From assembly GCA_901472505.1 (NCBI GenBank), contig LR590468.1, forward strand, positions 496,001-560,000: DNA of 64,000 bases, written 5' to 3'. A model generated the notes under the pieces. It saw only the letters and a program-made list of their open reading frames with translations. It did no database searches and was not told the DNA's origin. The position numbers were made by a program, and so were the translations under genes. Positions 42,603-51,728 of the stretch are shown piece after piece; the first letter of the stretch is position 1; each line of letters opens with the position of its first letter. This DNA is from Proteus vulgaris. GTDB taxonomy: Bacteria > Pseudomonadota > Gammaproteobacteria > Enterobacterales > Enterobacteriaceae.

Positions 42603-42965
42603 ATGCGTTTTAAACTGTTAAAAGTTGCCGCTTTATCTTTAGTCGTAATGACTTCAGGTTGCTCTATGTTCGAGAGACTGGTTTATCACCCAGATATTAA
42701 TCAGGGAAATTACTTAACACCGGCTGAAGTCGCGAAAGTTCAGCAAGGAATGACACAGCAGCAAGTTCAATTTGCCCTTGGTACGCCAATGCTTAAAGAT
42801 CCTTTCGGAAGCCAAACTTGGTATTATGTTTTCCGTGAAGAGCCAGGCCATCAGAAAGTACGTCAAGAAACCCTGACACTGACTTTTGATAGCAATGGCA
42901 TACTGACTAAGATTGACAAACAAGGCAATATGCCTAATTTCTCAGCGCCTGCAACCAAAGCATAA
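42603..42965 (+). CDS. bamE: Outer membrane assembly lipoprotein BamE
   Basis: Lipoprotein of the BAM complex that inserts beta-barrel proteins. 120 residues with a signal peptide and lipobox VMTSGCS (lipidated Cys at about residue 20), then the SmpA/OmlA domain ([27 protein letters not shown]). Position after recN matches E. coli. Confidence 0.96.
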   Translation: MRFKLLKVAALSLVVMTSGCSMFERLVYHPDINQGNYLTPAEVAKVQQGMTQQQVQFALGTPMLKDPFGSQTWYYVFREEPGHQKVRQETLTLTFDSNGILTKIDKQGNMPNFSAPATKA

Positions 42966-43021
42966 TGCTGTCATTGTGCTAAGAAAGCTTAGTTTTGTAT
43001 AAGATTGGCAAAAACGAATTG

Positions 43022-43056
43022 CACCCCATACGTTAAATTTGACGTTGGGGTGTGTT
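43022..43056 (+). terminator. bamE terminator
   Basis: Stem GCACCCCA paired with TGGGGTGT, followed by GTTTTTA. It lies between bamE and the convergent rnfH. Confidence 0.8.
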
Positions 43057-43171
43057 TTTATAGAGAGAAATGACTTTATAGTCGTGTTGTCTTTTATTGT
43101 ATCTGTCTGTAATCAATCTGCCTATCAATGCAGTATATAGCGCCCTGTATTTAGAGGCAAAAAACATAATA

Positions 43172-43465
43172 TTAATCCGCTTTTTGTCGGGCTTTTTCAG
43201 CACGTTTACGACGCATTTCTTTCGGATCGGCAATTAACGGTCGATAAATTTCAACTCGGTCTCCGTCTCGCACATTATCACTTAACTTTGCTGGTCGACT
43301 ATAAATACCCACTTTATTCTTAGTTAAATCAATATCATTACAAATCGTTAATATATTCGAAGCAATAATGGCTTGTTCAACAGTCTCCCCTAACGTTAAC
43401 TCTACAGGGATTAGGTACTGTTTATCGGGTAACGCGTAAGTTACCTCTACCCATATTTTAGTCAC
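43172..43465 (-). CDS. rnfH: RnfH family ubiquitin-like protein
   Basis: 97 residues with a beta-grasp fold: [18 protein letters not shown] start, then [25 protein letters not shown]. It is encoded overlapping ratA by eight bases (ratA-rnfH). The biochemical role is not settled in the family. Confidence 0.92.
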   Translation of the reverse strand: MTKIWVEVTYALPDKQYLIPVELTLGETVEQAIIASNILTICNDIDLTKNKVGIYSRPAKLSDNVRDGDRVEIYRPLIADPKEMRRKRAEKARQKAD

Positions 43466-43892
43466 GATAAATCTCTTTCGCTCTGTGAGTAAACGCCTGA
43501 ACCATATTGTTCGTTAAATCTTTAAAAATACGGCCAAAAGCCAACTCAATTAATTTATTAGTAAACTCAAAGTCTAGCTGAAATTCTATCTTACACGCAT
43601 TATCATCAAGTGCGGTAAACACCCATCCTCCCGTTAATTTACGAAAGGGACCATCAACAAGACGCATATCAACACGTTCATTGGTCTTTAAAAAGTTATG
43701 GGTAGTAAATGTTTTACTAATTCCCGCTTTAGAGACATTTATTGATGCAATCATTTCTTCTGGTGTGCTTTTGATCAGTTTACTTCCAACGCATCCTGGT
43801 AGAAAATCGGGATAAGTAAGAACATCATTAACCAGTTTAAACATTTGCTCTGTGCTAAAAGGCACGAGAGCAGATCGACTAATCTGAGGCAT
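43458..43892 (-). CDS. ratA: Ribosome association toxin RatA
   Basis: START-like lipid-binding fold protein of 144 residues, beginning [21 protein letters not shown]. In E. coli RatA binds 50S subunits and blocks subunit association, and rnfH was proposed but not shown to be its antitoxin. A role in quinone handling (Coq10-like fold) is an alternative. Divergent from smpB as in E. coli. Confidence 0.92.
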   Translation of the reverse strand: MPQISRSALVPFSTEQMFKLVNDVLTYPDFLPGCVGSKLIKSTPEEMIASINVSKAGISKTFTTHNFLKTNERVDMRLVDGPFRKLTGGWVFTALDDNACKIEFQLDFEFTNKLIELAFGRIFKDLTNNMVQAFTHRAKEIYRD

Positions 43893-44047
43893 AGTTATTC
43901 CTGTACGACAACACTGTGTGGATCATATCATTGAACAGTGACTAATTAAAAATCTAATGGAATATAGCTTAAGTTTTATGCAATTGAAAAGAAAACAGTC
44001 GGTTAAATGATTTCTTTCTATTGCTCATACAGTATAATGTGGACATT

Positions 44048-44530
44048 ATGACAAAGAAAAAATCACACAAACCTGGTTCTGCGACCATTGCGTTAAACAA
44101 ACGCGCTCGCCATGAATATTTCATCGAAGATGAGATAGAAGCGGGTCTGTCGTTACAAGGCTGGGAAGTTAAATCACTGCGTGCCGGTAAAGCAAACATC
44201 AGTGATAGCTATGTTATCATGCGTGATGGCGAAGCTTATCTTTTTGGTGCAACCATTACTCCTTTAAATGTTGCATCAAGCCATGTCGTTTGTGACCCGA
44301 CTCGTACCCGTAAACTATTATTAAAACAACGCGAATTAGATTCACTTTACGGTCAAATCAATCGTGATGGATACACCGTCGTTGCCCTTTCTCTTTATTG
44401 GAAAAATGCGTGGTGTAAAATTAAAGTTGGCGTTGCCAAAGGTAAAAAAGATCACGATAAACGCGATACCATTAAAGATCGTGAGTGGAAATTAGACAAA
44501 GCACGTATCATGAAAAATGCTAACCGCTAA
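44048..44530 (+). CDS. smpB: SsrA-binding protein SmpB
   Basis: Brings tmRNA to stalled ribosomes. 160 residues with [14 protein letters not shown], the conserved [18 protein letters not shown] and a basic tail ending [12 protein letters not shown] chose the ATG at 44048, which aligns with E. coli SmpB; a frame from 44021 would add nine unlike residues. It lies directly upstream of ssrA. Confidence 0.96.
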   Translation: MTKKKSHKPGSATIALNKRARHEYFIEDEIEAGLSLQGWEVKSLRAGKANISDSYVIMRDGEAYLFGATITPLNVASSHVVCDPTRTRKLLLKQRELDSLYGQINRDGYTVVALSLYWKNAWCKIKVGVAKGKKDHDKRDTIKDREWKLDKARIMKNANR

Positions 44531-44589
44531 ATTGTGTTAAGTACTAGCAATTACAAGTATTTTTCTGATATACTCGCTTTCAACAACTT

Positions 44590-44957
44590 GGGGCTGATTC
44601 TGGATTCGACGGGATTTGCGAAACCCAAGGTGCATGCCGAGGGGCGGTTGGCCTCGTAAAAAGCCGCAAAAAAGATAGTCGCAAAACGACAATCAGTACG
44701 AAGCACTAGCAGCTTAATAACCTGCGTAGAGCCCTCTCTCCCTAGCTTTCGCTCTTAAGACGGGGATCAAGAGAGGTCAAACCCAAAAGAGATCGCGTGG
44801 AGACCTAGCTTGGGGTCAAAGCGTTAAACTTAATCAAGCTAGCTTATTCATGGCGCGTCTGTCCGCAGTGGGTAAGTGAAATTAAAGATAGACTAAGCAT
44901 GTAGTACCGAGGATGTAGAAATTTCGGACGCGGGTTCAACTCCCGCCAGCTCCACCA
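44590..44957 (+). ncRNA. ssrA: Transfer-messenger RNA (tmRNA), with an apparent indel in the tag
   Basis: Starts GGGGCTGATTCTGGATTCGACGG and ends GGGTTCAACTCCCGCCAGCTCCACCA, the tRNA-Ala-like ends with the T arm and CCA. The resume region is TAGTC then GCAAAACGAC. With three A's it would encode the tag ANDNQYEALAA followed by TAATAA. Four A's at 44683-44686 throw the tag out of frame with no early stop. This is probably a homopolymer sequencing error. 368 bases, downstream of smpB as usual. Confidence 0.96.
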
Positions 44958-44988
44958 AATATAGTATCATTGATGTTCAGTGATGATT

Positions 44989-45027
44989 AAAAAAGCCTTC
45001 AATATCATAGTTGAAGGCTTTTTTTAT
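44989..45027 (+). terminator. ssrA terminator
   Basis: Stem AAAAAGCCTTCAA paired with TTGAAGGCTTTTTTT, 31 bases after the tmRNA end. A strong T run follows. Confidence 0.93.
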
Positions 45028-45122
45028 ATGTATTAATGGTCAGTTATGCTCAGTGACAAGCAAAATTTTTAGTTATATCATTAGTTATATCCCTTATGTA
45101 TAACTAAAAGGCGTATAACTAC

Positions 45123-45353
45123 ATGGCGCGTACAACAGTTCCACTCAGTGATACCAAGCTTAAATCAGCAAAACCCAAGGATAAAGATTATACGCTGCAA
45201 GATGGAAATGGCTTATATCTGCTAATAAAAACAACTGGCTCAAAAATATGGCGCTTTAACTACTACCGCCCTATAACCAAGAAACGAGCACTTATTAGCT
45301 TTGGTAGCTATCCTACAGTTAGCCTTCTAGATGCCCACCAAATTATCTTCTAA
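45123..45353 (+). pseudogene. Tyrosine integrase remnant 1 (N-terminal stub)
   Basis: 76 residues matching the N-terminal arm-binding region of P4-type integrases: PLSDTKLKSAKPKDKDYTLQDGNGLYLLIKTTGSK then WRFNYYRP and ISFGSYPTVSLLDA. It stops where the family continues ARK and then the catalytic domain. It lies 165 bases after ssrA, the classic integration site. It is a relic of the element that used this site, with no active-site residues left. Confidence 0.85.
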
Positions 45354-45372
45354 GGACGTCCAAAGAAGACTG

Positions 45373-45409
45373 AAAAGCCCGCTAACTCAATGAGTTGCGG
45401 GCTTTTTTA
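45373..45409 (+). terminator. Terminator after integrase remnant 1
   Basis: Stem AAAAGCCCGC paired with GCGGGCTTTTTT (inner AACTCA/GAGTT pairs), a clear rho-independent terminator inside the decayed integrase area. Confidence 0.88.
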
Positions 45410-45450
45410 TGTCCTGCGCAGTCTGATGTCACCTAATTAAATCCAATCAT

Positions 45451-45505
45451 CTTAGGCACCTTGATAGGCACCTCGTTAACCTTTATAGTTTTTGAAGTGC
45501 CTAAG
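45451..45505. repeat. Integrase arm-like repeats
   Basis: TAGGCACC occurs twice (TTAGGCACC at 45452, ATAGGCACC near 45464), and CTTAGGCAC at 45451 pairs with GTGCCTAAG at 45497. Short repeats of this kind upstream of an integrase gene are typical of arm-type binding sites. They precede integrase remnant 2. Confidence 0.5.
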
Positions 45506-45713
45506 AACAATGGAACATCAAAAATGGCAAGACAAACCAGTAAAAGAGATCAACGCTACAAAGCCGAAACAGAGTGATTATATCCGCTATAATGGCGATG
45601 GATTAGAGTTATTTGTTATTTATAATAACGGCCATCACTTTTGTCGCGCCTGGCCTCTCAGATCTTCAATACGACTAGTATTATTTCTAAATATGACAAA
45701 TAGTTTTCATTAA
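45492..45713 (+). pseudogene. Tyrosine integrase remnant 2
   Basis: The reading contains INATKPKQSDYIRYNGDGLELFVIYN, an integrase N-terminal arm-binding motif, then diverges and stops. It is a second integrase stub of a different subtype from the one 140 bases upstream. This suggests two successive insertions at ssrA. Confidence 0.65.
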
Positions 45714-46013
45714 ATTAGGATTAACAACCGATAATATAAATATAAAATAGGCCAAAAGATTGATTGTAGAAAATAAAAATAATATTGAATTATCATTATT
45801 GATTATAGAAGAAAAAGCCTAAGCTAGCCAATATGCCAATTACTGAAAAATTATTCTCTTAAATTTATTTAAAAAAAATTTATGACGATTAATATAACCT
45901 ATCATTTATATTTAACTATAAAAATAAATTAAAAAAATTCTAGATATACCTTAATGTTTATTAATAAAAGCGGAGCAGTTATTTATCCGCTTTTATAATA
46001 AGCTTAAATAATA
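45714..46013. other. AT-rich gene-free stretch
   Basis: 300 bases of AT-rich DNA between the integrase remnants and the MrpJ-like gene. A small hairpin (AAAAGCGGA ... TCCGCTTTT, about 45966-45994) beyond the MrpJ-like stop is a plausible terminator for that gene. Nothing else is seen. Confidence 0.55.
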
Positions 46014-46334
46014 TTAAGTAAATATCATAGCATCTAATGCATTTTCTTTTTTAACTTCAGTTGCTATATAATCGAAAAGATAATCAAGAACCTCATGAGG
46101 TGACACATCTAATATCAATAAGATAACTAATAGCTTATCTAAACTTAATTTATTAACGCCTCTTTCATAACGAGACCATTGCTGTTGGCTAATATCAAGT
46201 TTTTTAGCAATTTCTTCTCCTGTAAGGTTATTACTTTTTCTGATATCTTTAAGAAAGAATCCGATAAGTTTATTAATATCATTAACCCTTTGACTCGCTC
46301 TAACAAACTCTTCATTAACATTATACTTTATCAC
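46014..46334 (-). CDS. MrpJ-type XRE-family fimbrial/motility regulator
   Basis: 106 residues with a helix-turn-helix (about 30-85, LTGEEIAKKLDISQQQWSRYERGV). The SQQQ.SRYERG string is the hallmark of the MrpJ family of Proteus. These regulators are encoded with fimbrial operons and repress flhDC to switch cells from swimming to adhesion. The start is GTG at 46334 with AGGA seven bases upstream. Here it stands on the strand opposite to the fimbrial operon and about 2 kb from it, unlike mrpJ itself. The function is inferred from the family. Confidence 0.85.
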   Translation of the reverse strand: MIKYNVNEEFVRASQRVNDINKLIGFFLKDIRKSNNLTGEEIAKKLDISQQQWSRYERGVNKLSLDKLLVILLILDVSPHEVLDYLFDYIATEVKKENALDAMIFT

Positions 46335-46466
46335 AAGTTATTCCTGTCATTATCTAATATATAATGACAATTATATAGATGAACTACAGCGCTAACATGT
46401 GAATAAACTTTAAATAATAATTTTTTAGAAAATTTAAGATATCTTAAATACTAATTGATGAAAATA

Positions 46467-46945
46467 TTATGTCTTCTTACAAAAAAATTGAGGGATTGTA
46501 GTAGTATACATAATATAGCTATTGGGTCCATTCTCCTTAACATTAACATTAAACCATCCCCCTGCTTCCCTTGTATAACCATACATATAAGCATACGATA
46601 AATTGTCTGGAAGATTATCTAAAGGAGAACTTTAATATCAGAAACAGTCATTAAATAAGAGTTATTATCAGTAACTTTATAAGTTACTTTTATATCTCGC
46701 TTTATATTAAAAACAGAATTATCTTTTTTTAAAGTTGCCGAATAAGATATAGTACCCTCCCCATTCTCTAACATAAAACCTATTCCAGTATCCATAACAT
46801 CAAATTCTTTATCATTAAAATAACCATATCTGACTTGAGCGTAGCAATTAAGGTCTGGTATATTTTTTTTATAACTATTAAAGTAGATAAAAACTGATGA
46901 TATAAATAAAAAAAGTGATATTACAGGAATTAACATTCGTTTCAT
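46467..46945 (-). CDS. FidL-like membrane protein (frameshifted in this sequence)
   Basis: N-terminal membrane segment (about 3-22, LIPVISLFLFISSVFIYF) and an extracytoplasmic domain starting DLNCYAQVRYGYF. The direct reading ends at 46619 (VSDIKVLL). One more base in the A run (T's at 46631-46633 on the plus strand) lets it continue SSPLDNLPDNLSYAYMYGYTR and GGWFNVNVKENG to KKT, giving about 159 residues, the usual FidL length. Its start overlaps the stop of the winged-helix regulator by four bases. The pair resembles MarT-FidL of Salmonella and, loosely, ToxR-ToxS. Its role is presumably to modulate the regulator. Confidence 0.7.
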
Positions 46946-47718
46946 TTGAGATTATCTTTTAAATAATAATAATAGGAGCTACATATACTTTTAGATGAGT
47001 AAATAACATCATCACATTTAATTAATGATATTCTTGGCAAATTTGAATATACTGAAAGATATAACATTTCATTATTATAACAAGTTACTCCACCAATAGT
47101 TTTTAATATTTTTCCCATAAATTCCTGTGAGTAGCTTTCATTAGCATACATATTACAACCATTATAATTATCTATATATTTATAGCTGTAGAAAGGAGAT
47201 GTAGTCTTACTTATACTGCCATAGGAAAACCAAATTATTGTTAAGAATAGTATTGATACAAAAAAAATATGGATAGGTTAAAATACCTTTTATTCTTTTT
47301 AGTGATATTCTCCTGAACAGTAGGTGGTTTAGAAACTGATAATGACTCATCTTCTTCAAAATGATGATTTATAACTTTTTGAAGCTCTATCGTTTTTGAT
47401 ATTACAATGCCACGACGTGGTATTGTAATCAAAACATCAGGTGTATAATCTATTTGTTTAAACGCCTTTCTTATGATTGAGATATTCTGATAAAAAGTAT
47501 TCGAATTTATTGGAATACCATGAACTTCCCAAACTTCATGAAATAATTGTTTCTGAGTTGTTACATCAGGTGAATTTTTCAATACAATCGCTAAACATTC
47601 ATTTGCAGGTACAGTCAATGTTGCGACTTTTTTTTGTATCTAATAAGTTTGTAATCTTGGCTGCTTCTTTGTCATAAAGAATCATTCCATCAAAAATAAC
47701 TTGCTGTATTTCACTCAT
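46942..47718 (-). CDS. Membrane-bound winged-helix regulator, MarT/CadC/ToxR-like (two homopolymer frameshifts)
   Basis: The reading from the ATG at 47718 (GGAGG upstream) starts MSEIQQVIFDGMILYDKEAAK. After the first indel (eight T's at 47628-47635, one too many) it continues VATLTVPANECLAIVLKN with an OmpR-type winged helix (NTFYQNISIIRKAF, TIPRRGIVIS). After the second (A's at 47260-47267, one short) it enters a membrane helix, SIFFFVSILFLTIIW, and an extracytoplasmic domain with several Cys ending YYYYLKDNLK. The corrected product is 258 residues. It would bind DNA from the membrane. It is divergent from the fimbrial operon, so it is a likely local activator (inference). Confidence 0.72.
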
Positions 47719-47807
47719 AACCCCTCCAAAAATACTCTTTACGAGTGTATTTAATAATTTAAATCTTTTCAATATTTAAATTATCTACTTTAATCCTCTC
47801 ATACTTT

Positions 47808-47829
47808 ATATAAGAAGCATATAAGAAGC
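47808..47829. repeat. Tandem 11-base repeat upstream of the winged-helix regulator
   Basis: ATATAAGAAGC occurs twice in immediate tandem, 90 bases upstream of the regulator start. The 11-base period puts both copies on one DNA face, as ToxR-type regulators often require. A role as an operator is inference. Confidence 0.6.
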
Positions 47830-48341
47830 ATTATCATTAACTCCCTAATCAAAATATATTTTGGTTTTATTAGGTGTTGTTAAAACCAGCCAAGATAAGA
47901 ATAACTATTTTTAATTTATTCTTACTTAGAGATAGATTTAATAATGATTCATAGTTATACATTACAATATATATTTCTTTTATTTAAATTAAATTTACTT
48001 AAATAAAAAAACATATAGATACTCGCAAATCATGACGCATGAGAAAACAAGAAAATAATTTACATCAATATTATCACCCTCTAAAAAACAAATACCAACC
48101 ACGTAATAAAATCATAAAATATATATTTAAGATCATTTAAGAAAAAATGCAACCCATTGATTTAAATGAAAAAATATTAAAAAAGACCTTTTTCATCCTT
48201 AATTATTAATATTTAAGTAATTTTAATTAAACAAATATTCAATCTAGCAGTTAATATTTTAACCGGGATAAGGAAATATGAAGGTGACAAAGGAATGAAA
48301 AAAATAAAGGAATGAAAACACCTTATTTTCAATTTAATTAT

Positions 48342-48365
48342 TGCTATATGTCATTTCATATAGCA
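48342..48365. repeat. Palindrome upstream of the second major pilin gene
   Basis: TGCTATATG, six bases, CATATAGCA: a perfect nine-base inverted repeat 67 bases upstream of the pilin ATG. It could be an operator or a leader hairpin. Confidence 0.6.
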
Positions 48366-48431
48366 GCCCACTATAAGCAACTTGATTTATTTTATCTATT
48401 GCTACTTTAAATATTAACTAATGGAAGAAAC

Positions 48432-48986
48432 ATGAAATTGAATAAATTTTTATCATCTTTAGCTTTAACCACTAGTATTGTTGCATTTGGCGCATCAGCC
48501 GTTGAACCAGAAACAACGACGATCGCAAAAGAGCAAGGCTCTGGTAGTGTAACTTTTACTGGATCAATTATTGATTCGCCATGCTCTATCGCACCAGAAA
48601 GCTCAAATCAAACGGTTGATCTTGGGCAAGTTTCAAGCGTGTTACTTTCAAATGCAGGAAACTCAACACCTCGTAATTTTACCATTGAGTTAGAAAAATG
48701 TGATACTGCAACGAAGAAAAATGTAACTATTACATTTGATGGTACTAAAGATGCCATTAACAATAAGCTTCTTGGTGTGACAGGCAGTGCTAAAGGAGCC
48801 GGTGTTGTCGTTACTGATGGTAGTGGTACACAAATTACATTAGGTACACCGTCAGCAGCACGTAGCTTATTAAATGGTAATAACAAATTAGTGTTCTCTG
48901 CATACTTACAAGGTAGTTCAGCAACAGGAGAAGTTACCCCTGGAGAATTTAGCAGTGTAGCAAACTTTACACTTGCATATCCATAA
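48432..48986 (+). CDS. Major fimbrial subunit of the ssrA-linked operon
   Basis: 184-residue pilin with a signal peptide ending near GASAVEP. The mature domain begins GSGSVTFTGSIIDSPCSIA (first Cys), has LEKCDTA (second Cys), the pilin motif VTPGEFSSVANF, and ends LAYP with the penultimate-type Tyr. It is the first gene of a six-gene operon, followed by a long hairpin. It resembles the MrpA/PmfA group but the exact fimbrial type is not identified. Confidence 0.9.
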   Translation: MKLNKFLSSLALTTSIVAFGASAVEPETTTIAKEQGSGSVTFTGSIIDSPCSIAPESSNQTVDLGQVSSVLLSNAGNSTPRNFTIELEKCDTATKKNVTITFDGTKDAINNKLLGVTGSAKGAGVVVTDGSGTQITLGTPSAARSLLNGNNKLVFSAYLQGSSATGEVTPGEFSSVANFTLAYP

Positions 48987-49029
48987 ATCTATTTTTGCAT
49001 AATTAATGCATTATTAAACAAATCATAAT

Positions 49030-49063
49030 AACTACCCATAATGAATCTTCATTATGGGTAGTT
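49030..49063 (+). terminator. 16-base perfect hairpin between pilin and usher genes
   Basis: AACTACCCATAATGAA, TC, TTCATTATGGGTAGTT. A long perfect stem 44 bases after the pilin stop with no strong T run. It is a likely partial terminator or RNA stabiliser that sets pilin to usher ratio, as in the PMF-like operon. Confidence 0.82.
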
Positions 49064-49200
49064 AATACCCCTATTTATATATTTAATAGTCACTCGCATT
49101 ACTATTTAATCACTTAAAGAAAAATAAAATAAATTTATATTGCATATAAATATTTACATTCTAAAACAACATTTATGATTTTATTGAGAATAATAATTTG

Positions 49201-51710
49201 ATGAAATTAACTATGATTAATAGGGAAAAAACTAAACATAACGTAGTAGTAATTATTCTACTATTGAGTATGGTCAATTGTTTTAGTGTAGAAGCAATTG
49301 AATTTAATACAGACGTACTCGATTCAATTGATAGAAATAATATAGATTTATCTAGATTTAAAGATTCTGAATATGTCATGCCAGGTGATTATCTATTAAA
49401 TATTTTTCTCAACAATCAAAAAATTGGGAATGAAGAACAATCCATTTTATTCTATACAAATGAGACAGACTCAAATAAAACAGATATTTGTTTTCCTATT
49501 CAATCAATTCACAAACTTGGTTTAACACAAAATACTCAAGAAAAAATTAAAACTTGGCATCAAAAACAATGTGCAGATTTCAGCGCTTTAAACGGTTTTA
49601 CTATTAAGGTAAATGTAGCTGATGGTAATTTAAATTTAACTATACCGAAGACTTATTTAGAATATAGTGACTCTAATTGGTTACCACAATCTCAATGGGA
49701 TAATGGAATAAATGGTTTCCTTGTAGATTATAATCTAAATATGGATTTAAACCGCCATGAGAACAATGGCTCCTCAAGAAATTTAAATATTAGTGGTACG
49801 TTAGGTGCCAATATCAGCAAATGGAGAGTACGAGCTGACTATCAAGGAAATTATACTAAAGTTTCATCATCAAATAATGCTATAAATAAATTTGATTGGT
49901 CTAGATTATATGCTTTTAGAGCAATACCCAATATCCGGTCTGTTATCACATTGGGAGAGAGTTTTTTCCAATCAAATATATTTGATTCATTTAGGTATAC
50001 TGGTGTTAGTTTAGTTACTGATGAAAGAATGCTCCCTCCTAATTTAAGGGGATATGCACCTGAAGTAAGAGGAATTGCAAAAACTAATGCTATCGTTACA
50101 GTAACTCAACATGGCCGAGTGATACATGAAACAACCGTCGCTTCAGGTCCATTCCAAATTCAGGATCTAACTAGTGCTGTAAGTGGAAAATTAAAGGTTA
50201 AAGTTCAAGAGCAGGATGGAACTGAACAAATATTTTATATTGATACCGCCAACGTTCCTTATCTGACTAGACCAGGCTCTTTACGTTATAAAATGGCCAT
50301 AGGACGTCCTTCAACATTTCAGCATAAGATGCAAGGCAATATATTTGCTAGCAATGAAATTTCATGGGGCGTTGCAAATAGTTGGTCTCTTTATGGTGGC
50401 GGAATTATAACTGATGGATTCAATTCATTATCTATTGGTATAGGTAGAGATTTGTTTCTATTAGGTGCTTTATCTATTGATGTTACACAATCACATGCAC
50501 AAATTCCGAATTCTAACAGCATATCAGGAAGATCTTACCGACTAAGTTACTCAAAAAGATTTGATGATTATGATAGTGAAGTAACTTTGCTGGTTACAGA
50601 TTTTCCGAACGTGATTATGTAACTATGAATCAATTTTTAAATTTACGGTATCTTGGTAATAAGATAAAACAAAATAAAGAAATGTACACTGTGACTCTCA
50701 ATAAAAACTTCACAGATGCACGATTAAGTTTATACACTACTTATTCTCATCAAAGTTATTGGGATAAGCCAGACGAAAATAATTATAGCTTGTCACTTAG
50801 TCGATATTTTGATTTTTTTAATCAAAAAAATTTATCTATTAATATTTCTGCGGTAAGAAGCCAAAGAAATCAACGTACTGATGATAGTATATCGCTAGGA
50901 GTTTCAGTTCCATTAGGAAATGGTCAGACCCTAGGTTATAACGGCCAAAGCTCGAATAACTTTATCAATCAAGCTGTCAACTTTACAGATAATATAGATA
51001 TAAATAACAATTATAGAGTATCAATTGGTGAAACTCAGAGATCAATGAAAGAGATAAATACGATGGTTAATGGTTATTATAATCATCGTAATGATATAGC
51101 AGATATTAGTGTCAACGCGTCATATGCTCAACATCAATATCGTTCATTAGGAACTTCTATTCAGGGAGGGTTCACTGCCACAATGAATGGGGCTGCTTTT
51201 CATCCTTCTGGTATTAATGGTGGTACAAGATTAATGCTTAGTACAGAGGGTGTTGATAATATTCCAATTAACAATGGAATATTACATAGTAATTCTTTTG
51301 GAATTGCCGTACTCACTAATATTAATAGTTATTATCGTACAGATACCAGTATTGATATAAATAAAATAGCTGATGATGTAGATGTTAATAATAGTATTGT
51401 TGAATCTGCTCTCACCGATGGTGCTATTGGTTTCCGTAAATTCAATATACTTCGCGGAAATAAAGGATTTGTCATTATTAGATTAAAACAAGGTAACTTC
51501 CCCCCTTTTGGAGCAAGTATTCAAAATGAGCAAGGAAGAGAGCTTGGCATCGTTGGTGATAATGGATTGGCATATATTGCAGGTTTTACTGTTGAAGAAA
51601 CTTTGCATGTTAAATGGAATGGAACACAACAATGTCAGATTGAAATACCACAAAGTATTCAGCTTAATCAAGATTTGTTATTACCTTGTACCCCCTCAAA
51701 AATTAAATAG
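49201..51710 (+). CDS. Fimbrial outer membrane usher of the ssrA-linked operon (frameshifted)
   Basis: The signal peptide begins MKLTMINREKTKHNV and the mature part IEFNTDVLDSIDRNNIDLSRF. It carries the usher motifs LGESFFQSNIFDSFRYTG and DERMLPPNLRGYAPE. The frame is lost after SEVTLL at the T run 50586-50588; one more T restores FAGYRFSERDYVTMNQFLNL, and reading continues to 51710, ending LLLPCTPSKIK. The corrected product is 836 residues, 3n+2 in this sequence. It is closely similar in plan to the usher at 18174. The lost base is probably a sequencing error. Confidence 0.88.
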
Positions 51711-51728
51711 TAATATTTAGGAGAAGAA

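Larger units (their letters stand above)
47719..48431. other. Divergent control region of the second fimbrial operon
   Basis: 713 very AT-rich bases between the winged-helix regulator and the major pilin. They hold the tandem 11-mer, a repeated AAAGGAATGAAA (48289 and 48306) and a nine-base palindrome at 48342-48365. No recombinase gene or long invertible repeat is seen, so an MR/P-style promoter switch is not supported. Confidence 0.6.

Noticed and set aside
43033..43233. 66-residue minus-strand ORF
   Set aside because: It overlaps the end of rnfH and the bamE terminator in another frame.
44930..44957. ssrA 3' end considered as an attachment site with a downstream direct repeat
   Set aside because: I found no second copy of the tmRNA 3' end in the rest of the window, so borders of the island cannot be set.
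50625..51710. 361-residue ORF as a separate second usher gene
   Set aside because: It is the C-terminal part of the usher starting at 49201; one T restores a single reading frame.
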